The position numbers and the translations under genes are program-made. Positions 24,602-36,189 of a stretch of DNA of 64,000 nt are shown here, in pieces. Source of the DNA: Capsicum annuum (lineage: Eukaryota; Streptophyta; Magnoliopsida; Solanales; Solanaceae); contig NC_061119.1 in NCBI RefSeq assembly GCF_002878395.1, positions 21,057,588 through 21,121,587 of the forward strand, in the 5' to 3' direction. Within the stretch, counting starts at the first letter, position 1. Every line of letters begins with the position of its first letter. The notes beneath the pieces are model-generated. The model did no database searches and had not been told where the DNA came from. It saw only the letters and a list, made by a program, of their open reading frames with translations.

Positions 24602-24606
24602 GTTGT
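24602..24606. repeat. Target duplication of element B, right copy (GTTGT)
   Basis: Matches 8856-8860. Element A integrase sequence resumes right after it. Confidence 0.85.
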
Positions 24607-25440
24607 TGTAGGCAAACTCTGTCAAAGATAAGTGTTGATCCCACTGACCTCCAAAGTTCGTAACACAAGCTCAAAACATATCCTCAAGCACCTAAATAGT
24701 CGGCTCGGACTGACCGTCCATATGCGGATGAAAGATTGTACTCATTTCCACTCTAGTACCCAAATCCTCCTGGAATCATCTCCAAAACATCACATGAAAA
24801 ATAGAACCACGATTTGATATTATAGACAAAGAAACCCATGCAAAAAACTATCTCCCGAACATAAATTTGGGCTAATCTCTCAACACTGAAAGTTATCTAA
24901 ATAGGAATGAAACATGCCGACTTGGTCAAATGATTCACAGCAACCCAATGCCATCATGACCACGGTAAGTACAAGGCAAACCGCTAATGAAGTCCATGGT
25001 GAACCTTTCCCATTTCCACTTGGGAATGGACAATCTCTAAGTTAATCCATCGGGATGCTGATGCTCGGGCTTAACCTGCAATCAACACAAGCAATAGGCT
25101 ACAAAGTGTGCCATATCTATCTACATAGCATCCCACTAATACAACTACCTCAAATCTCTATATATCTTAGCATACCGAGATAAATAGATTATCTAGAACC
25201 GTGAGCCTCATGTAGAATAAACTAGATCAGATCATCATGTCGGGGAACACAAATATGACCTTGAAATATCAAGATACCCTCGGGATCCATGGTGTGACTC
25301 CCAGAGACACTCGTCAATACCCAATAACGGAGAAGGAATAATTTATCTTCCTTAATTTGGCAATCATGATACTACTCAAACAGGGAATACCTCGCTCTAC
25401 ACAAGAAAAAACTCTCACTGGATCTGAGATGTCGATGCAA
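24607..25440 (-). pseudogene. Element A integrase, N-terminal and core part
   Basis: On the minus strand: a zinc-binding region with a decayed YCLC...LQVKPEHQ (about 25060-25110), then WKWERFTMDFISGLP with the first catalytic Asp (about 24970-25020). The DDE core follows, with several stops, up to QWDQHLSLTEF at the border with element B. The protein continues at 8860. The frame is kept across the junction, which supports a simple insertion. Not functional. Confidence 0.85.
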
Positions 25441-25800
25441 ACTATTAAATTTGCTATGGACTGAATATACCGTGCCAATGGCCAATAATAATTGAAATAC
25501 ATGCCAAACTACCTATACTCACCGCCTTGTGACACAATGCATCTTCCACCACATTGGCCTTACCCAGATGATACAAGATAGATATATCATAATCCTTTAG
25601 TAACTCAATCCATCTACGCTGGAGACCATTAAGATTTCGCTGGGTCATATGAAGCAGAAAACTATGATGATGGGTGAAAATCTCACAACGCACACCATAC
25701 AAGTGATCCCTCTAAATCCTGAGCGCAAAAACTACCACCTCCAACTCTAAATCATTAGTAGGTAGTTACGCTCATGCACCTTAAGCTGTGTAGAAGTATA
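25441..25800 (-). pseudogene. Element A RNase H
   Basis: Minus-strand frame 25454-25702 reads FTHHHSFLLHMTQRNLNGLQ, then QRRWIELLKDYDISILYHLG and KANVVEDALCHKAVS. The consensus ADALSRKAVS is altered. The upstream part (25700-25800), around a degraded [22 protein letters not shown] stretch, is only weakly readable. Confidence 0.85.
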
Positions 25801-26760
25801 GGCAATGACACTACCCTTCTGAATTAAACTACTTCCAAGACCAACACCAAAATCATCATAAAACACTGTGAATCCCCGCACTCAACTGGAAGAGATAACG
25901 CAGAGGCGTAAGTAAGACAATTCTTAAGCTTCCTAAAGCTCAAATCACATACCTCGGACCATCGGAAAAGAACTTCCTTTTAAGTCAATATAGTCATAGG
26001 GGCTAATATGGTAGCAAAGCTCTCAAAAAAGTGCCTATAGTAACCAGCCAAACTAATAAAATTGCAAACCTCAGTCGGAGGTGTAGGCCTAGCCCATTCA
26101 TAAATCTCTGAAATCTTATCTTGGTCTTCAATAATACACGCTATGGACAGTATTTATTCGATAAAAGATAATGTCTCAAGAAAAAATTCGCACTTGGAGA
26201 ACTTGGCAAAAAGCACATGCTCTCGCAAAACCTGAACACAATAATCAAGTGTTGCACATGCTCCTCACTACTCCTCGAGTACAAAAGAATATCATCAAGG
26301 AACACAATGACAAATGTGTCAAGATAGTGTATGAACACACGGTTCATTAAGTCCATAAATGTAGAGGGGGTATTAGTCAGCCCAAAAGAAATCACCAAGG
26401 ACTCATAGTAACCATAACAGGTCCTAAAGGCCATTTTCAGGATATCCTCAGCCCGAATCCTCAACTAATGATAAGCAGATCTCAATTCAATCTTAAAAAA
26501 CACTTCTGCAGCCTGAAGCTGGTCAAATAAATCATTAATATAAGGCATAGGATAATGGTTCTTCATAGTCAGTTTATTAAGCTGCTTGTAATCAATAGAC
26601 ATATGCATCAAAGAATCTTTCTTCATTACAAACAAAATAGGATATCCCCATGGGGATATACTCAGTCAAATAAAATCCATGCCAAAAATATCATGAATCT
26701 GAGAATTCTTCTCCTTAAGCTCGACAGGATCGATTGGGTAAGGTGACATAGCTATAGGTA
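25801..26760 (-). pseudogene. Element A reverse transcriptase
   Basis: Minus strand. The N-terminal part near 26630-26745 carries PIDPVELKEK...and [14 protein letters not shown]. The palm is in the open frame 26141-26464: CYGYYESLVISFGLTNTPST, FMDLMNRVF, and the catalytic box VIVFLDDILLYS, with both Asp kept. The connection (25880-26130) is frameshifted. RNase H follows. This is the best preserved RT box in element A, yet the gene as a whole is broken. Confidence 0.85.
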
Positions 26761-27390
26761 AGGTGCTAGGCTTAAGGTCAATAGAAAACTCAATGTCATT
26801 GTCAGGGACAATACCAGGAAGCTCATCATGATACTAGGTTGATCGTCAGGAAATACATCAGGAAACTCATACACAATAGGAACACAGTCCAGCGTCAGAC
26901 TCTCTACATGGGTATCACATATATAAGTGAGATAAGACTCAAAGTCTCTCGATATAAGTCTCCTGGCAAAAATATAAGAAATAATCCCCATCAGCTTGCG
27001 GATAACTGCTCCCTATAATACGACTAGGGGTATGTCGGGCATGGCTAAGGGAACGGTCTAGGAAAAATAATCCACGACTGCATGATAGTGAGCTAACCAG
27101 TCCATGCCCAGTACCTCATCCAAATCCATCATATCAAAAATAATAAGATCAGCACAAGTATCAACATCACTGATTGTCACAACATATGATCTGAACAATC
27201 GATCCACTTCTAAAGAATAACCTACGGGAATAGATACGCACAATGGCACAAATAATAAATCACAAGTCAAATCCAACTGTGTTGCATAATAACAAAATAT
27301 TTAAGAATAAGTGGATCCGAGATCAAATAAAGCAAAAGTTGACATGCGGCACACTAAAATCGTACCTGGCACTACAGCATCCAAAGTCTT
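26761..27390 (-). pseudogene. Element A aspartic protease and linker
   Basis: Minus strand. The active site near 27320-27345 reads FALFDLGSTYS (catalytic Asp kept). One stop later an open frame (27058-27276) carries DLTCDLLFVPLCVSIPVG, DLIIFDMMDLDEVLGMDWLA and HYHAVVDYFS, the usual end of this retropepsin. The linker to RT (26752-26991) contains VYEFPDVFPDDQP. Matures the polyprotein in an intact element. Confidence 0.85.
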
Positions 27391-27600
27391 AGCCTTGGAT
27401 CTAGCAGGTACTACATATAAATGACAATGCTCACTACTTGACTGGGCTTTTGACACACCTCCTTTCCTTCCTACCTAAGTACCACCTCGAGCACCCTGGT
27501 AACCATCTCTCAGACCTCGCAAACCACCTCTACATAAAGGAGGAACTTCCCTAATGGGAGTAGATCCTTGGGTTGAAGTAACCATCGCCCCATCAACTAT
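27391..27600 (-). pseudogene. Element A gag remnant (C-terminal end)
   Basis: The minus strand reads RGGLRGLRDGYQGARGGT and then SKAQSSSEHCHLYVVPARSKA, the glycine/arginine-rich end of gag and start of the protease region. The zinc knuckle and capsid are absent; the sequence is cut near 27600 by a foreign LTR fragment. Confidence 0.7.
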
Positions 27601-27748
27601 TTTACTTCCATTATTGTTGGTTCTCTTGCATCTTGACTTTTACGGCAATATAGGACAGAAAATAATCAAAAATGACAAATGTTGCTTAGGATTTTGCAAT
27701 TATTCTTAGTTAAAAGCCTCAAATGTGTGAGCATCTTCTCATACATCA
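27600..27748 (-). repeat. Fragment of an E-type LTR end
   Basis: The stretch with AATAATCAAAAATGACAAATG, TTGCAATTATTCT, CAAATGTGTGAGC and the terminus CATACATCA matches the right ends of the three element E LTRs (for example 34380-34486). Its left limit is unclear. It joins the A gag remnant to the A 5' LTR. Confidence 0.7.
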
Positions 27749-27753
27749 AGCAT

Positions 27754-29222
27754 AACCCTGCAATGACTTATTATCAAAATCCACTTCCAAATTCCCATAC
27801 CATAATTCAACATATAGAAAGCAACATTATCATAACATAGGCATGTAATCATTAATTCAATAATTCATTGATAAATACTGCAAAGTCCCTACTAATTAAC
27901 CTTATTTTTCCAAAGTCAAAAGATTACAAGTCTTGAAATAACTAGTCATCAAATTAGGGAAAAACTACAAGCCACCCATAATATAGGTTATTCAACTATC
28001 ATAAAGCCATTTTTTAACTAGCATCATAATGATATGCGTTATCAACTATGACATCTCAACTTCACATGTTAAGAGATAATTTAACTAATCATCATGTAAT
28101 GCTAGATCCATCATCACTAAGAATATCAAAACCTTAAGAACTAGTTTCCATATTTTAATCAAGTAAAGTCCACCTACTACTTTACTAGGTTTCTAGGTTC
28201 CAAATAATATTCATATATTTTAGAAGTAGCTAGTTATCACACAAGCCAACTTACTAGGCAAGATTACATAATATAACCTCTTATTCAAGTCAAGTATATG
28301 TATTAGGTTAACCCTTGACTTTTTATGTAAGTTTGCAAATAATGCTAAGCCTTAACTCAATATTAGGCATGAATTTCCTCTAGTAGCTAGTTTAGCATTA
28401 ACAAGAGTCACACCTCTAATATAGTGATTTGGAACAAGAAACAAATAACAATATTTCTCCGGATTCAACAACATACATCCACATGAATTGCCAAACCAAT
28501 AAGCATACATAAAAGATCACAATATATAAAGATGTAACGATGTGGGATAACACTTTTTATTTTACCTTACGAATAAGCTTAACACGTAATATGATCATCA
28601 ACAAGAGCATGAGTATTGACCAAACATGTGAAGTAATCACTTAAAAAAGGTATTCAAGTAAAGATCACAAGATAATCTAACAATCAAGGGCAGCCATCAC
28701 CACTCCTACATATATATATATAGCTTGGAGTATCACCACATATCTAGGTTGTTAAGCATTTACTTAGTTCAAGCTTAAGGTGGGTCAAGTCCCACATCTA
28801 AATCCCGAGAAAACAAAGCTTACTAACACATATATAGCTTCTACCCAGAATTTGGCTAAGTCATCCATACCTAACCATAAGGGCTTACCAATCCTTTCAA
28901 GGTCTATAGGGAAAGTCTCTTCAAGAATCCTTTCTATTTTAGCCCAACCCAAAGGTCATCTCCTCTCTAGGCATTATATAGGTCAATACACTCCTAAGGA
29001 TAAATTACTATACCATTCATGTCTACATAGAACAACTATACTATTCCGACACTAGTCATGAGACCATAATTAAGCTAACCAAAGTCCTAGACTAAGGGTT
29101 AAATATTATACTTTACAAATTCATGGCCTATAGATATTAATGAATCCCAAGTTCACCATTTAATCAACTATCATCTAAATTCCCCGCCGAATCTCGCAAG
29201 ATATAAATGATTCATTACAAAC
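27754..29222 (-). repeat. Element A 5' LTR, truncated at both ends
   Basis: Aligned with about 5316-7115 of the 3' LTR, beginning AACCCTGC and ending ATTACAAACAA. The minisatellite (6093-6360) is absent here. The U3 end (about 1 kb) is lost at the junction with array copy D, and the U5 end at the E-type fragment. No coding sequence. Confidence 0.85.
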
Positions 29223-29880
29223 AACTCTCTAATGTGGAGTTTGGCGTAATCCTCGGCTGAATAAAAGGTATAAACTGGAAGGAAATAGGCTAATTTGGTC
29301 GTCCTATCTACAATAACCCAAACTAAATCATCCTGATGACGAGTTCTATGAAAAACCATCACAAAGTCAATGTTCACTTCTTCCCACTTCCAAGTAGGAA
29401 TTCTGAACTCCTGCATAGGACTACTAGGCTTTTGATGCACTATCTTAACCTGCTGACATGTAGAGTACTTAGCCACAAACTCTGTAATATCTCTCTTCAT
29501 CCTCCTCTATTAATAGATCTCCCATAGGTCGTGGTATATCTTTATGGCCCCTGGATGAATAGAGTAGTGCGCACCATGTACTTCTTCAAGAACTCACTAC
29601 CTCAAGTCATCTACAGCTGGAACAAACAGACGAACCTGACAACGAAGGTTACTATCTCCCCCATAGGGAAAACCTCTACGTTTTGATCCTTGACTGACTC
29701 TTTTAACTTAACAAAGCTAAGATTTCTATCTTGTTTTTCTTTTACCTTGGAAACTAGAGATAATTCTAAACTACCCTAAACCCATACATCATCTTCTTTT
29801 GTATCGACCAAGCGAACGCCTAGTCTAGCAAGCTGATCGACTTCCTGAGCTAGCTTTTTCCTACTGTCCTGAACAAGAGC
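29222..29880 (-). pseudogene. Copy D integrase, truncated
   Basis: Open frame 29171-29500, of which the part from about 29222 is integrase: a zinc-binding pair in YSTCQQVKIVHQKP, then WKWEEVNIDFVMVFHRTRHQ with the first catalytic Asp, VIVDRTTKLAYFLPVYTFYS, and an end at KLHIREL where element A LTR takes over. The second Asp, the Glu and the C-terminal domain are missing. The upstream part (29510-29880) is a frameshifted N-terminal region. Confidence 0.85.
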
Positions 29881-30330
29881 AACACTTTCCAGAGATAGTG
29901 TACTACGAGGATCAGCCACTATATTGGCCTTTCCCAGATGATAAAGGACACTTATGTCATAATTTTTCTAGAGTTCTAATCACCTTTTCTGATGATAATT
30001 TAGATCTTTCTAAGAAAAGACATACTAAAGGATCTTGTGATCTATGAACACATCTATATGAACACCGTATAGATAATGTCACCTAATGTTCAAGGCAAAT
30101 ACTACACCTGCTAACTCAACATCATGAGTAGGATAATTCTTCTTGTTATATTTAAGTTGTCTAGAGGAGTAGGCTATGACCTTACCATACAACATGAGGA
30201 CAAAACCCAAACCGACTCTGGATGTATCACAATATACTATGAAACCATCTGAACCATCTGGAAGAGCTAGGACTGGAGCTAAGGTGAGCCGAGTCTTCAA
30301 CTTTTGAATGATCTTACCACCAAAACTTGA
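29881..30330 (-). pseudogene. Copy D RNase H
   Basis: Open frame 30079-30300: [46 protein letters not shown] and [18 protein letters not shown]. The C-terminal part (29900-30078) reads ELWKNYDISVLYHLGKANI-like sequence in another frame. The catalytic Asp in YCD is kept. Same order as in F and G. Confidence 0.85.
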
Positions 30331-31240
30331 CTTTATTCTGAGTTAATCTTGACATAGGTGATGCAATAAATGAAAATCCTTTAATAAACTATCTTTAATA
30401 GCCAGCAAAACCCAAGAAACTCCTAATATCTAATCGAGAAATAAGTCTAGGCTAGTTTCTTACTGCTTCAGTCTTTTGAGGATCTACTCTAATGCCATCA
30501 CCGGAAATAATATGACAAATAAATGCAACTGACCTTAGCCAAAATTCAAAATTACTAAATTTGGTGGACAACTTATGATTTCTAAGAGTTTGAAATACAA
30601 TTCTGAGATGATCTGCAAGATCATGCTCATCTATGAAGACTATGATGAACATGTCTGAGTACTGCTTGAACATATGGTTTATCAAGCCTTTGAAAGATGC
30701 TGGGTCATTGGTGAGACTAAAGGACATGACTAGGAATTTAAAGTGACCACAATGGGAATGAAAGGCTATTTTCGGAATGTAACTTTCTCTGACTCTAAGC
30801 TGATGATAGTCAGATCTGAGGTCTATCCTGAAGAAATATCTAGTACCCTAAAATTGGTCAACAAAGTCATCAATTCTGGGAATAGTACTTTTTCTTGACC
30901 ATGACTTTATTGAGTTGACGATAATCAATCACATCCCGAGAGATTCGTCTTTCTTGGGCACAAATAAGATCGGTGCACCCCACGGGGACACACTGGATTT
31001 GATGAATCCCTTATATAAGAGATCTTTCAACTTTTCTTTCAATTCTTTTAGTTTTTCTTGTACCATTTTGTTTGATGGAATAGATATAGGCTGAGTGTCT
31101 AGAAGAAGATCAATACCGAAGTATATTTCTCTTTTGGGAGGAATTCCTGGAAGGTCTTTAGGAAAGACATCTGAATACACATTCCCTACTGGGAGTTTCA
31201 GAACTAGTGTCCTTAACTCAATCAAGATTATAGACACATA
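30331..31240 (-). pseudogene. Copy D reverse transcriptase with damaged catalytic box
   Basis: N-terminal open frame 30929-31237: [49 protein letters not shown]. The palm segment 30452-30727 reads MFIIVFIDEHDLADHL. Compared with [19 protein letters not shown] of F, about eight codons are missing right after FID, removing the second catalytic Asp. Downstream LRVDPQKTEAVRN-type sequence is kept (GIRVDPQKTEAV). Cannot encode an active enzyme. Confidence 0.85.
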
Positions 31241-31329
31241 CCTTTGATATCTTTTTCCTTACCCGAAGGTAGGAAATAAGTTGACCACTAAATACTGAAG
31301 TACTAAACTTCCACTCAAGGACAAGTTCA

Positions 31330-31640
31330 TTTAAGAACTAAAAATGGACTATTCAATTGCTACAGTCGACTATGGCATAGCATGAGTGGAGCCAATCCAT
31401 GCCAAGAATGACATCAAAATTAATCATCTCTAATTTGACTAAGTTGGCCGAAGTGACTTTCTGAAATATCAAAATCGAGCAATCCCTGTATACCCACCGG
31501 GCTATGATTGTTTTACCGACTGGGGTAGAGACTAAAAAAGGCTCTGCTATATAGGGAGTAACAAAATACAAAGAAGCTCCTAGGTCTAGCAAAGAGTAAA
31601 CATGCACATGAAAGATATGTAACATACCAATAACCACATT
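31330..31640 (-). pseudogene. Copy D aspartic protease
   Basis: Open frame 31353-31637 covers nearly the whole retropepsin: HVHVYSLLDLGASLYFVTPY with the active-site Asp, EPFLVSTPVGKTIIARWVY, and FDVILGMDWLHSCYAIVDC at the end. The usual DPGAS is DLGAS here. This is one of the least damaged domains of the array. Confidence 0.85.
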
Positions 31641-32811
31641 AGGAGAATTTTACTGATCCTGCTGGGATCAGAGAGAGTAGAGTCTATTTGGGTAGTGCCC
31701 ACTAGTATTACTAGAGGTAGCACCCTGCTGATTCGGGCGACCAGATTGAGCTGAGGAATAGTTTTGTTGACCCTGCGGACCTGACTGCGAACAATCTCTA
31801 ACTTTGTGTCCTGGCTTGATACACCCAAAACAAGTATCATTACCATCCCTGCAAGTGCCCTAGTAGTTCTTTTCATAAGTTTGACAAAGTGGATAGGTTC
31901 GGGCACTGCTAACACGGCCCAAAGACTTAGAGCCTGGCGCTCAATCTTTGTTACCCTCTCTGAACTTAGGAACTAGAGAACTAGCTGAAGAAGGAGCTGG
32001 AACTGATGACTTAGGATGAAACTGAAAATGGTTTCTTCCTTCTGATTTGGGCTGGGTAAAGCTAAAACTACCTGTCCTTGCTTTCTTATTCTGCCTCTCT
32101 ATTATCTTAATATTTTTCTTCTCTATCTACTGACTTGAGTCATGAGGCTTGCTAAATTCATGTCCCTATTCTGTATGTCAGATCTACACTCATTAACAAT
32201 GCTATCATTCTCCCCTAAAATAAACTTACTCATCTTTGCCCTGCTATCTGCAACCACATGAGGGGCATATCCTGCTAATTCAGTAAACTGAAGAGAATAA
32301 TCTTTCACCGTCTTATTGCCCAGCCTGAGGTTAATAAATTGTAATACATTAGGTTCTCTAAGCTCTAGGTGAAATAATCTATGAAGGAAAGTAGAAGACA
32401 ATTCCTCCCACTCAACAAACCCTGCATCATCAGGCCTTTCTGACTTCCAATGTTTAAATAAAGTGTGAGGAACATCCTGCATCTGATATGGAGCTAGCTC
32501 TACACTTTCAACACGAGTAACCCCCATAATTTTTGTAACCTTCTGAACTAGATCTACGAATTCTTGAGGGTCCTCATCTGACATAGACCCGAGAAAGGAT
32601 GGAGGATTCATTCGAGTGAAGTCCAAAATTCTGGCGGCAGCTGAATTGGCCATTAATTGGCCTGAACGACAATTGGTCATTCATTCTGAGTAGCAACTGA
32701 CTTAGCAATTTCAGTGAATGCAACTCTGAGCTCTTCATGATAAACACGTTCGCCCAAAGGTTTTTCGGGCTAAGGGGATGACTGATTCCTATTTCTTCTT
32801 TTAGGAGGCAT
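31641..32811 (-). pseudogene. Copy D gag
   Basis: The ATG at 32811 gives MPPKRRNRNQSSP followed by a stop. After two stops the frame 32123-32680 encodes 185 residues of capsid: AARILDFTRMNPPSFLGSMS, DEDPQEFVDLVQKV, FKHWKSERPDDAGFVEWEEL, RLGNKTVKDYSLQF. Toward the end lie two zinc-binding motifs: a decayed CQTYEKNY-stop-GTC and an intact CCHC knuckle CFGCIKPGHKVRDC (31791-31832). Gag would assemble the particle and bind RNA. The best preserved gag of the array. Confidence 0.9.
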
Positions 32812-32957
32812 GTTCTGTGGAAAAAAAGGGAGAATTAGATTAGACTAAGAAATTGACTTGAGATTATGCTCACTGGCACGACATTAATACTGAAAGAAGG
32901 GAAATTGTTCCTAAATATCTTATAGCCTTCTGCACATAAATGTGGAGTGTAACACAC
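32812..32957 (-). other. Copy D 5' leader, proximal part
   Basis: Matches the leaders of F (51484-51650) and G (58490-58630). It stops at CACAC (32953-32957), where element E is inserted, and resumes at 43006. Confidence 0.85.
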
Positions 32958-34486
32958 TGATAACACTTAACTTACACCTCAATTTAGTGCAAGGCGGTCG
33001 TCGTCAATATATTTACCCAACTTTGGAGTTGAGGTCGAATCCAGTGGGAACAATGTGAGTGGCGATTAAACTAGTTTGAACCTAAAGATTCAAGTCAAAT
33101 TCAAACAACTAGCACAAAAAGATAAATTGGGGTTTTAAGTTTAACAAGTAATTATTGGTCACCTTGGTTTCTGTTTGTAATCAATAGTTTATAACATAAC
33201 CAGGATTATGTTCACTAGGTCTTACGGTACATGACAAACACTAAAATTTACTCAAGGTTCTCATGGTAGTTAGGATGACAAGCTATCTTTATCTATGGTA
33301 TGCTCAAATGTCTCTAGACCTATTCAACCGTCTAATTCCCTAATCCTCTCGTACTTATGGGATCGCTTATCCCTACACAGATTTTACCTCAAGTTAAACA
33401 ACCTTGTTACAATGCTGATTATTAAATAAAGCCTTTCTGAGTCCCTGTTGATAACTCACTTCCTAATATTTATGATTTCTTTCTCTAGCAAACCAAAGTA
33501 GGCACGCCTATTGTTTGAAACCAACAAACATAAATTATAGTCTTAGAATTATCAAGAAATCCTAACACCTATTAAACCTTTAGTATTTAACACCTTATCA
33601 TGACCTAAACCTACATCCCATAATTAAGGTTAATGGAATTTAGCCACTCATGATGTAATGAACGAAACACATAATTGAATTCATGATTTAAAAGATAAAC
33701 TTACAGAGGTGAATAATAACTAGTGAATCACAGATTAGATCACAAAGGAAATTCCAAAGTACTGATATTAATCTCTTCAAAGGATTTTCTTCTTCAAGCC
33801 AAGAAAATTAGAGTGAGAAAATATCAATGTGTTGTCTCACAAAAAACTCAAGTGTGGCTCTCTCCCCTTCTATGGAATAATAGTATTAGAAAACCCTCCT
33901 ACAGGTCTTTAAATATTCAACCGTAAATAAAGGAATAAAATTAAAATTTAAGATTTTCTTCGGGATGGGTGACGGCATTCTTGACGGTGCGTCATAAGTA
34001 TGATGGCATGTGCAGGATGCCGTCGTAGTCTCCAGCGAATTACTATCTTCTAAATTTTATGACGAAAAATCTAATAACGTGTCAAATATGTGATGGCCCG
34101 TGAATAATGTCATCACATTCTTCACTATTAACAAGCATAATCTGCCTCAGGTTGATGGCCACTTTGACAGCCCTTCCCATGTTTGACGGCACTTCCAAAA
34201 TGTCGTCATATTTCATCTGAATTCCTCAGGCTCTATCTAAGTTTGACGGCAACTTTGACAGCCTGTCATATGTCTGACGGTGCTTTGGAAATGGTGTCAA
34301 CTTCAGTATAGCTCATTAGCACCAGATTTAAGCTGATTTAATCTTATTTTCTTTGGTTTCCTCCTTATCACTTGTATCTACATTAAAACATAAAACAATA
34401 AAAAAAAACAACCAAAAGTTGCTTAATACTTCGCATTTATTTTGAGCTAAAAAACATTAAATGTGTTAGCTTTTGCTCACACATCA
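32958..34486 (-). repeat. Element E LTR1 (3'-most in element sense)
   Basis: Begins TGATAACAC, ends CACACATCA. It holds a cluster of GACGGC/GCCGTC words (33970-34310). The sequence right after it, AAAACCCTCAAC, is the complement of a purine-rich tract, as expected for a 3' LTR on the minus strand. Confidence 0.9.
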
Positions 34487-35850
34487 AAACCCTCAACTTA
34501 AAACAATTTCTTGTCCTCAAGAAACAAACTAACTAAGAGAATACAAAGAACATTCAGTAGTCAACAACCATTTTACCTCAAAACTTAGTTACCACCTCCA
34601 AGGTCAACCAATTTAAACTACTGTGTATCTTATTGAAAAGCAACAATTTAACAGAAAGGATTCCAGCCATGGCATCAACTAAGTACCAACATTCATGCTT
34701 ATATCAATATGACACTACCCAAACTAGTAAGTCACCTAGAAACATAGTAGTGTGCCCCCACAACAAATAATTTTCCCTTTTTCTCTCACAATAGAAATCA
34801 AAGTATGAACATGGGGATCATCAAAAAACACTCACTCTCAGAATGAAGTTAAAACTAATGTAAGCCAAATACCATATGCTTGCCCTTATCTTCATTAAAA
34901 AAGTGTCTAGACAGGTAAGCTAAGATCACTATAGGGCTTTTTCAGTCCTGAAAAGTAGGCTAAAGGCTGGTATGATATTTGATGGCATTTAGAGTGACTA
35001 ACCTCCTTGGCACTACCTTAACTTCTTTTCTTGCTCTTTTTCTATTACATCACGCTTCCCTATAATAGCCACTGTCAACTTAGGCTGTTTGTCTATGTCA
35101 GGTACATAGTGTCCAAGGAGGACCAGGATCAAAACAGGTTCATTATGACAAAGAAAAGGGAAGGTCATAGGTATCATAGTAAGAAATCGGTCAATTCAAG
35201 CTCAAATAGGGATCAAGGGATATCATGCATTACGTGAATGTCTTTGAGGCTAATAGTGACTTAAATTGAAAAACAGCCTATGATCCTTTCCTAACCCCTT
35301 CCTTTCAACTAAGGTAATACGAACCAGGTAAGTTCTGGATTCGGTAGTACCAAGGGAACTAAGTAAAATCTCACACACACATGGCACACCGGTACATCAC
35401 AAGCCATTAACTATTCACTTCATGCAATTTTTAGCAGTGATTATTATGTCACTAGTACAAATGCCACAACAAGATGCACAGTGGTCACACATGAATCATG
35501 TCACACAGTTATAAAATAGATTATATGAGATGTGTTCAAAAAATCAACAAAAATTTGTAATCTGCCCGAGATACTTATTTTCTCCTAGTTAAACAAAAAA
35601 CATCACAAAAAAAATACGATACACCTAAACATACCGGCTCTACTAGGAACACGACTCTGTAGAAAAGAGGCATGGAAATAAAAATTCCAGGAGGACATCA
35701 ACACCCATAAGTAGCACCACCATCAAATTAAAATCATGAAAAATCTCCAATGCATCAAACAAAAACAAGAGAGTCAGAAATATATCAGTGGCATCATAGG
35801 TGCAAAGATTTGATGTCAATCACATAAAATGAATACAATCAACAAAATAC
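34487..35850 (-). other. Element E internal region 1, 3' noncoding part
   Basis: No convincing coding frame. It aligns with 38660-40184 of internal region 2 but lacks two stretches there (about 39199-39296 and 39319-39389) that account for the 169-base length difference. Confidence 0.7.
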
Positions 35851-35900
35851 CTTGGGTTGCCTCCCAAGAAATGCCTGGTTTAACATCGCGGCGTGACTCA
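35851..35900 (-). other. Conserved hairpin block in element E, copy 1
   Basis: The minus strand reads ACGCCGCGATGTTAAACCAG, then GCATTT, then CTTGGGAGGCAACCCAAG, an inverted repeat with 6-base arms. It has the same order of words as the element C block (21211-21256) and lies in the same place, between the ORF and the 3' LTR. Confidence 0.75.
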
Positions 35901-36189
35901 GATATCATGAATTCTCTGACTTCATCAAGATACCTTATTGATAATTATTTATGTCTCCACTTGGAGGAATGTTCAATCATGCCACTTCAAAGACTTGAAC
36001 TGCTTGCCCAATTTTACATCAAACTTTCGTGTGGGCTCATTTGGCAATGGTGAGAATCTTAAATAGCCACAAAATGGGCATCGATCTTTAAGCTCCTTGG
36101 GCTTCTATATTGGGGTTGTTATGCCCTTTTGGAAGGATAAACTCAAAAATGTAATAATCTTCCTCCTTATTTTAAAAATTTATCATTTT

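Larger units (their letters stand above)
4429..29222 (-). mobile_element. Element A: minus-strand Ty3/gypsy, interrupted
   Basis: A chromovirus-like gypsy element read right to left: a truncated 5' LTR (27754-29222), a gag remnant, protease, RT, RNase H, integrase with a chromodomain-like tail, and a 3' LTR (4429-8159). The integrase is cut at 8860 and resumes at 24607. The same reading frame continues across the two sides of element B once one copy of the 5-base duplication is discounted. The homologous LTR segments are about 5316-7115 and 27754-29222. The primer-binding site and most of gag are gone, replaced by a fragment of an E-type LTR. Family placement rests on the domain order and on an LTR start of the TGTAATGACC type; it is an inference. 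Confidence 0.85.

Noticed and set aside
31586..31915. A 109-codon frame overlapping gag and protease of D
   Set aside because: It is out of frame with the zinc knuckle and protease, so it is a shadow of the real coding frame.
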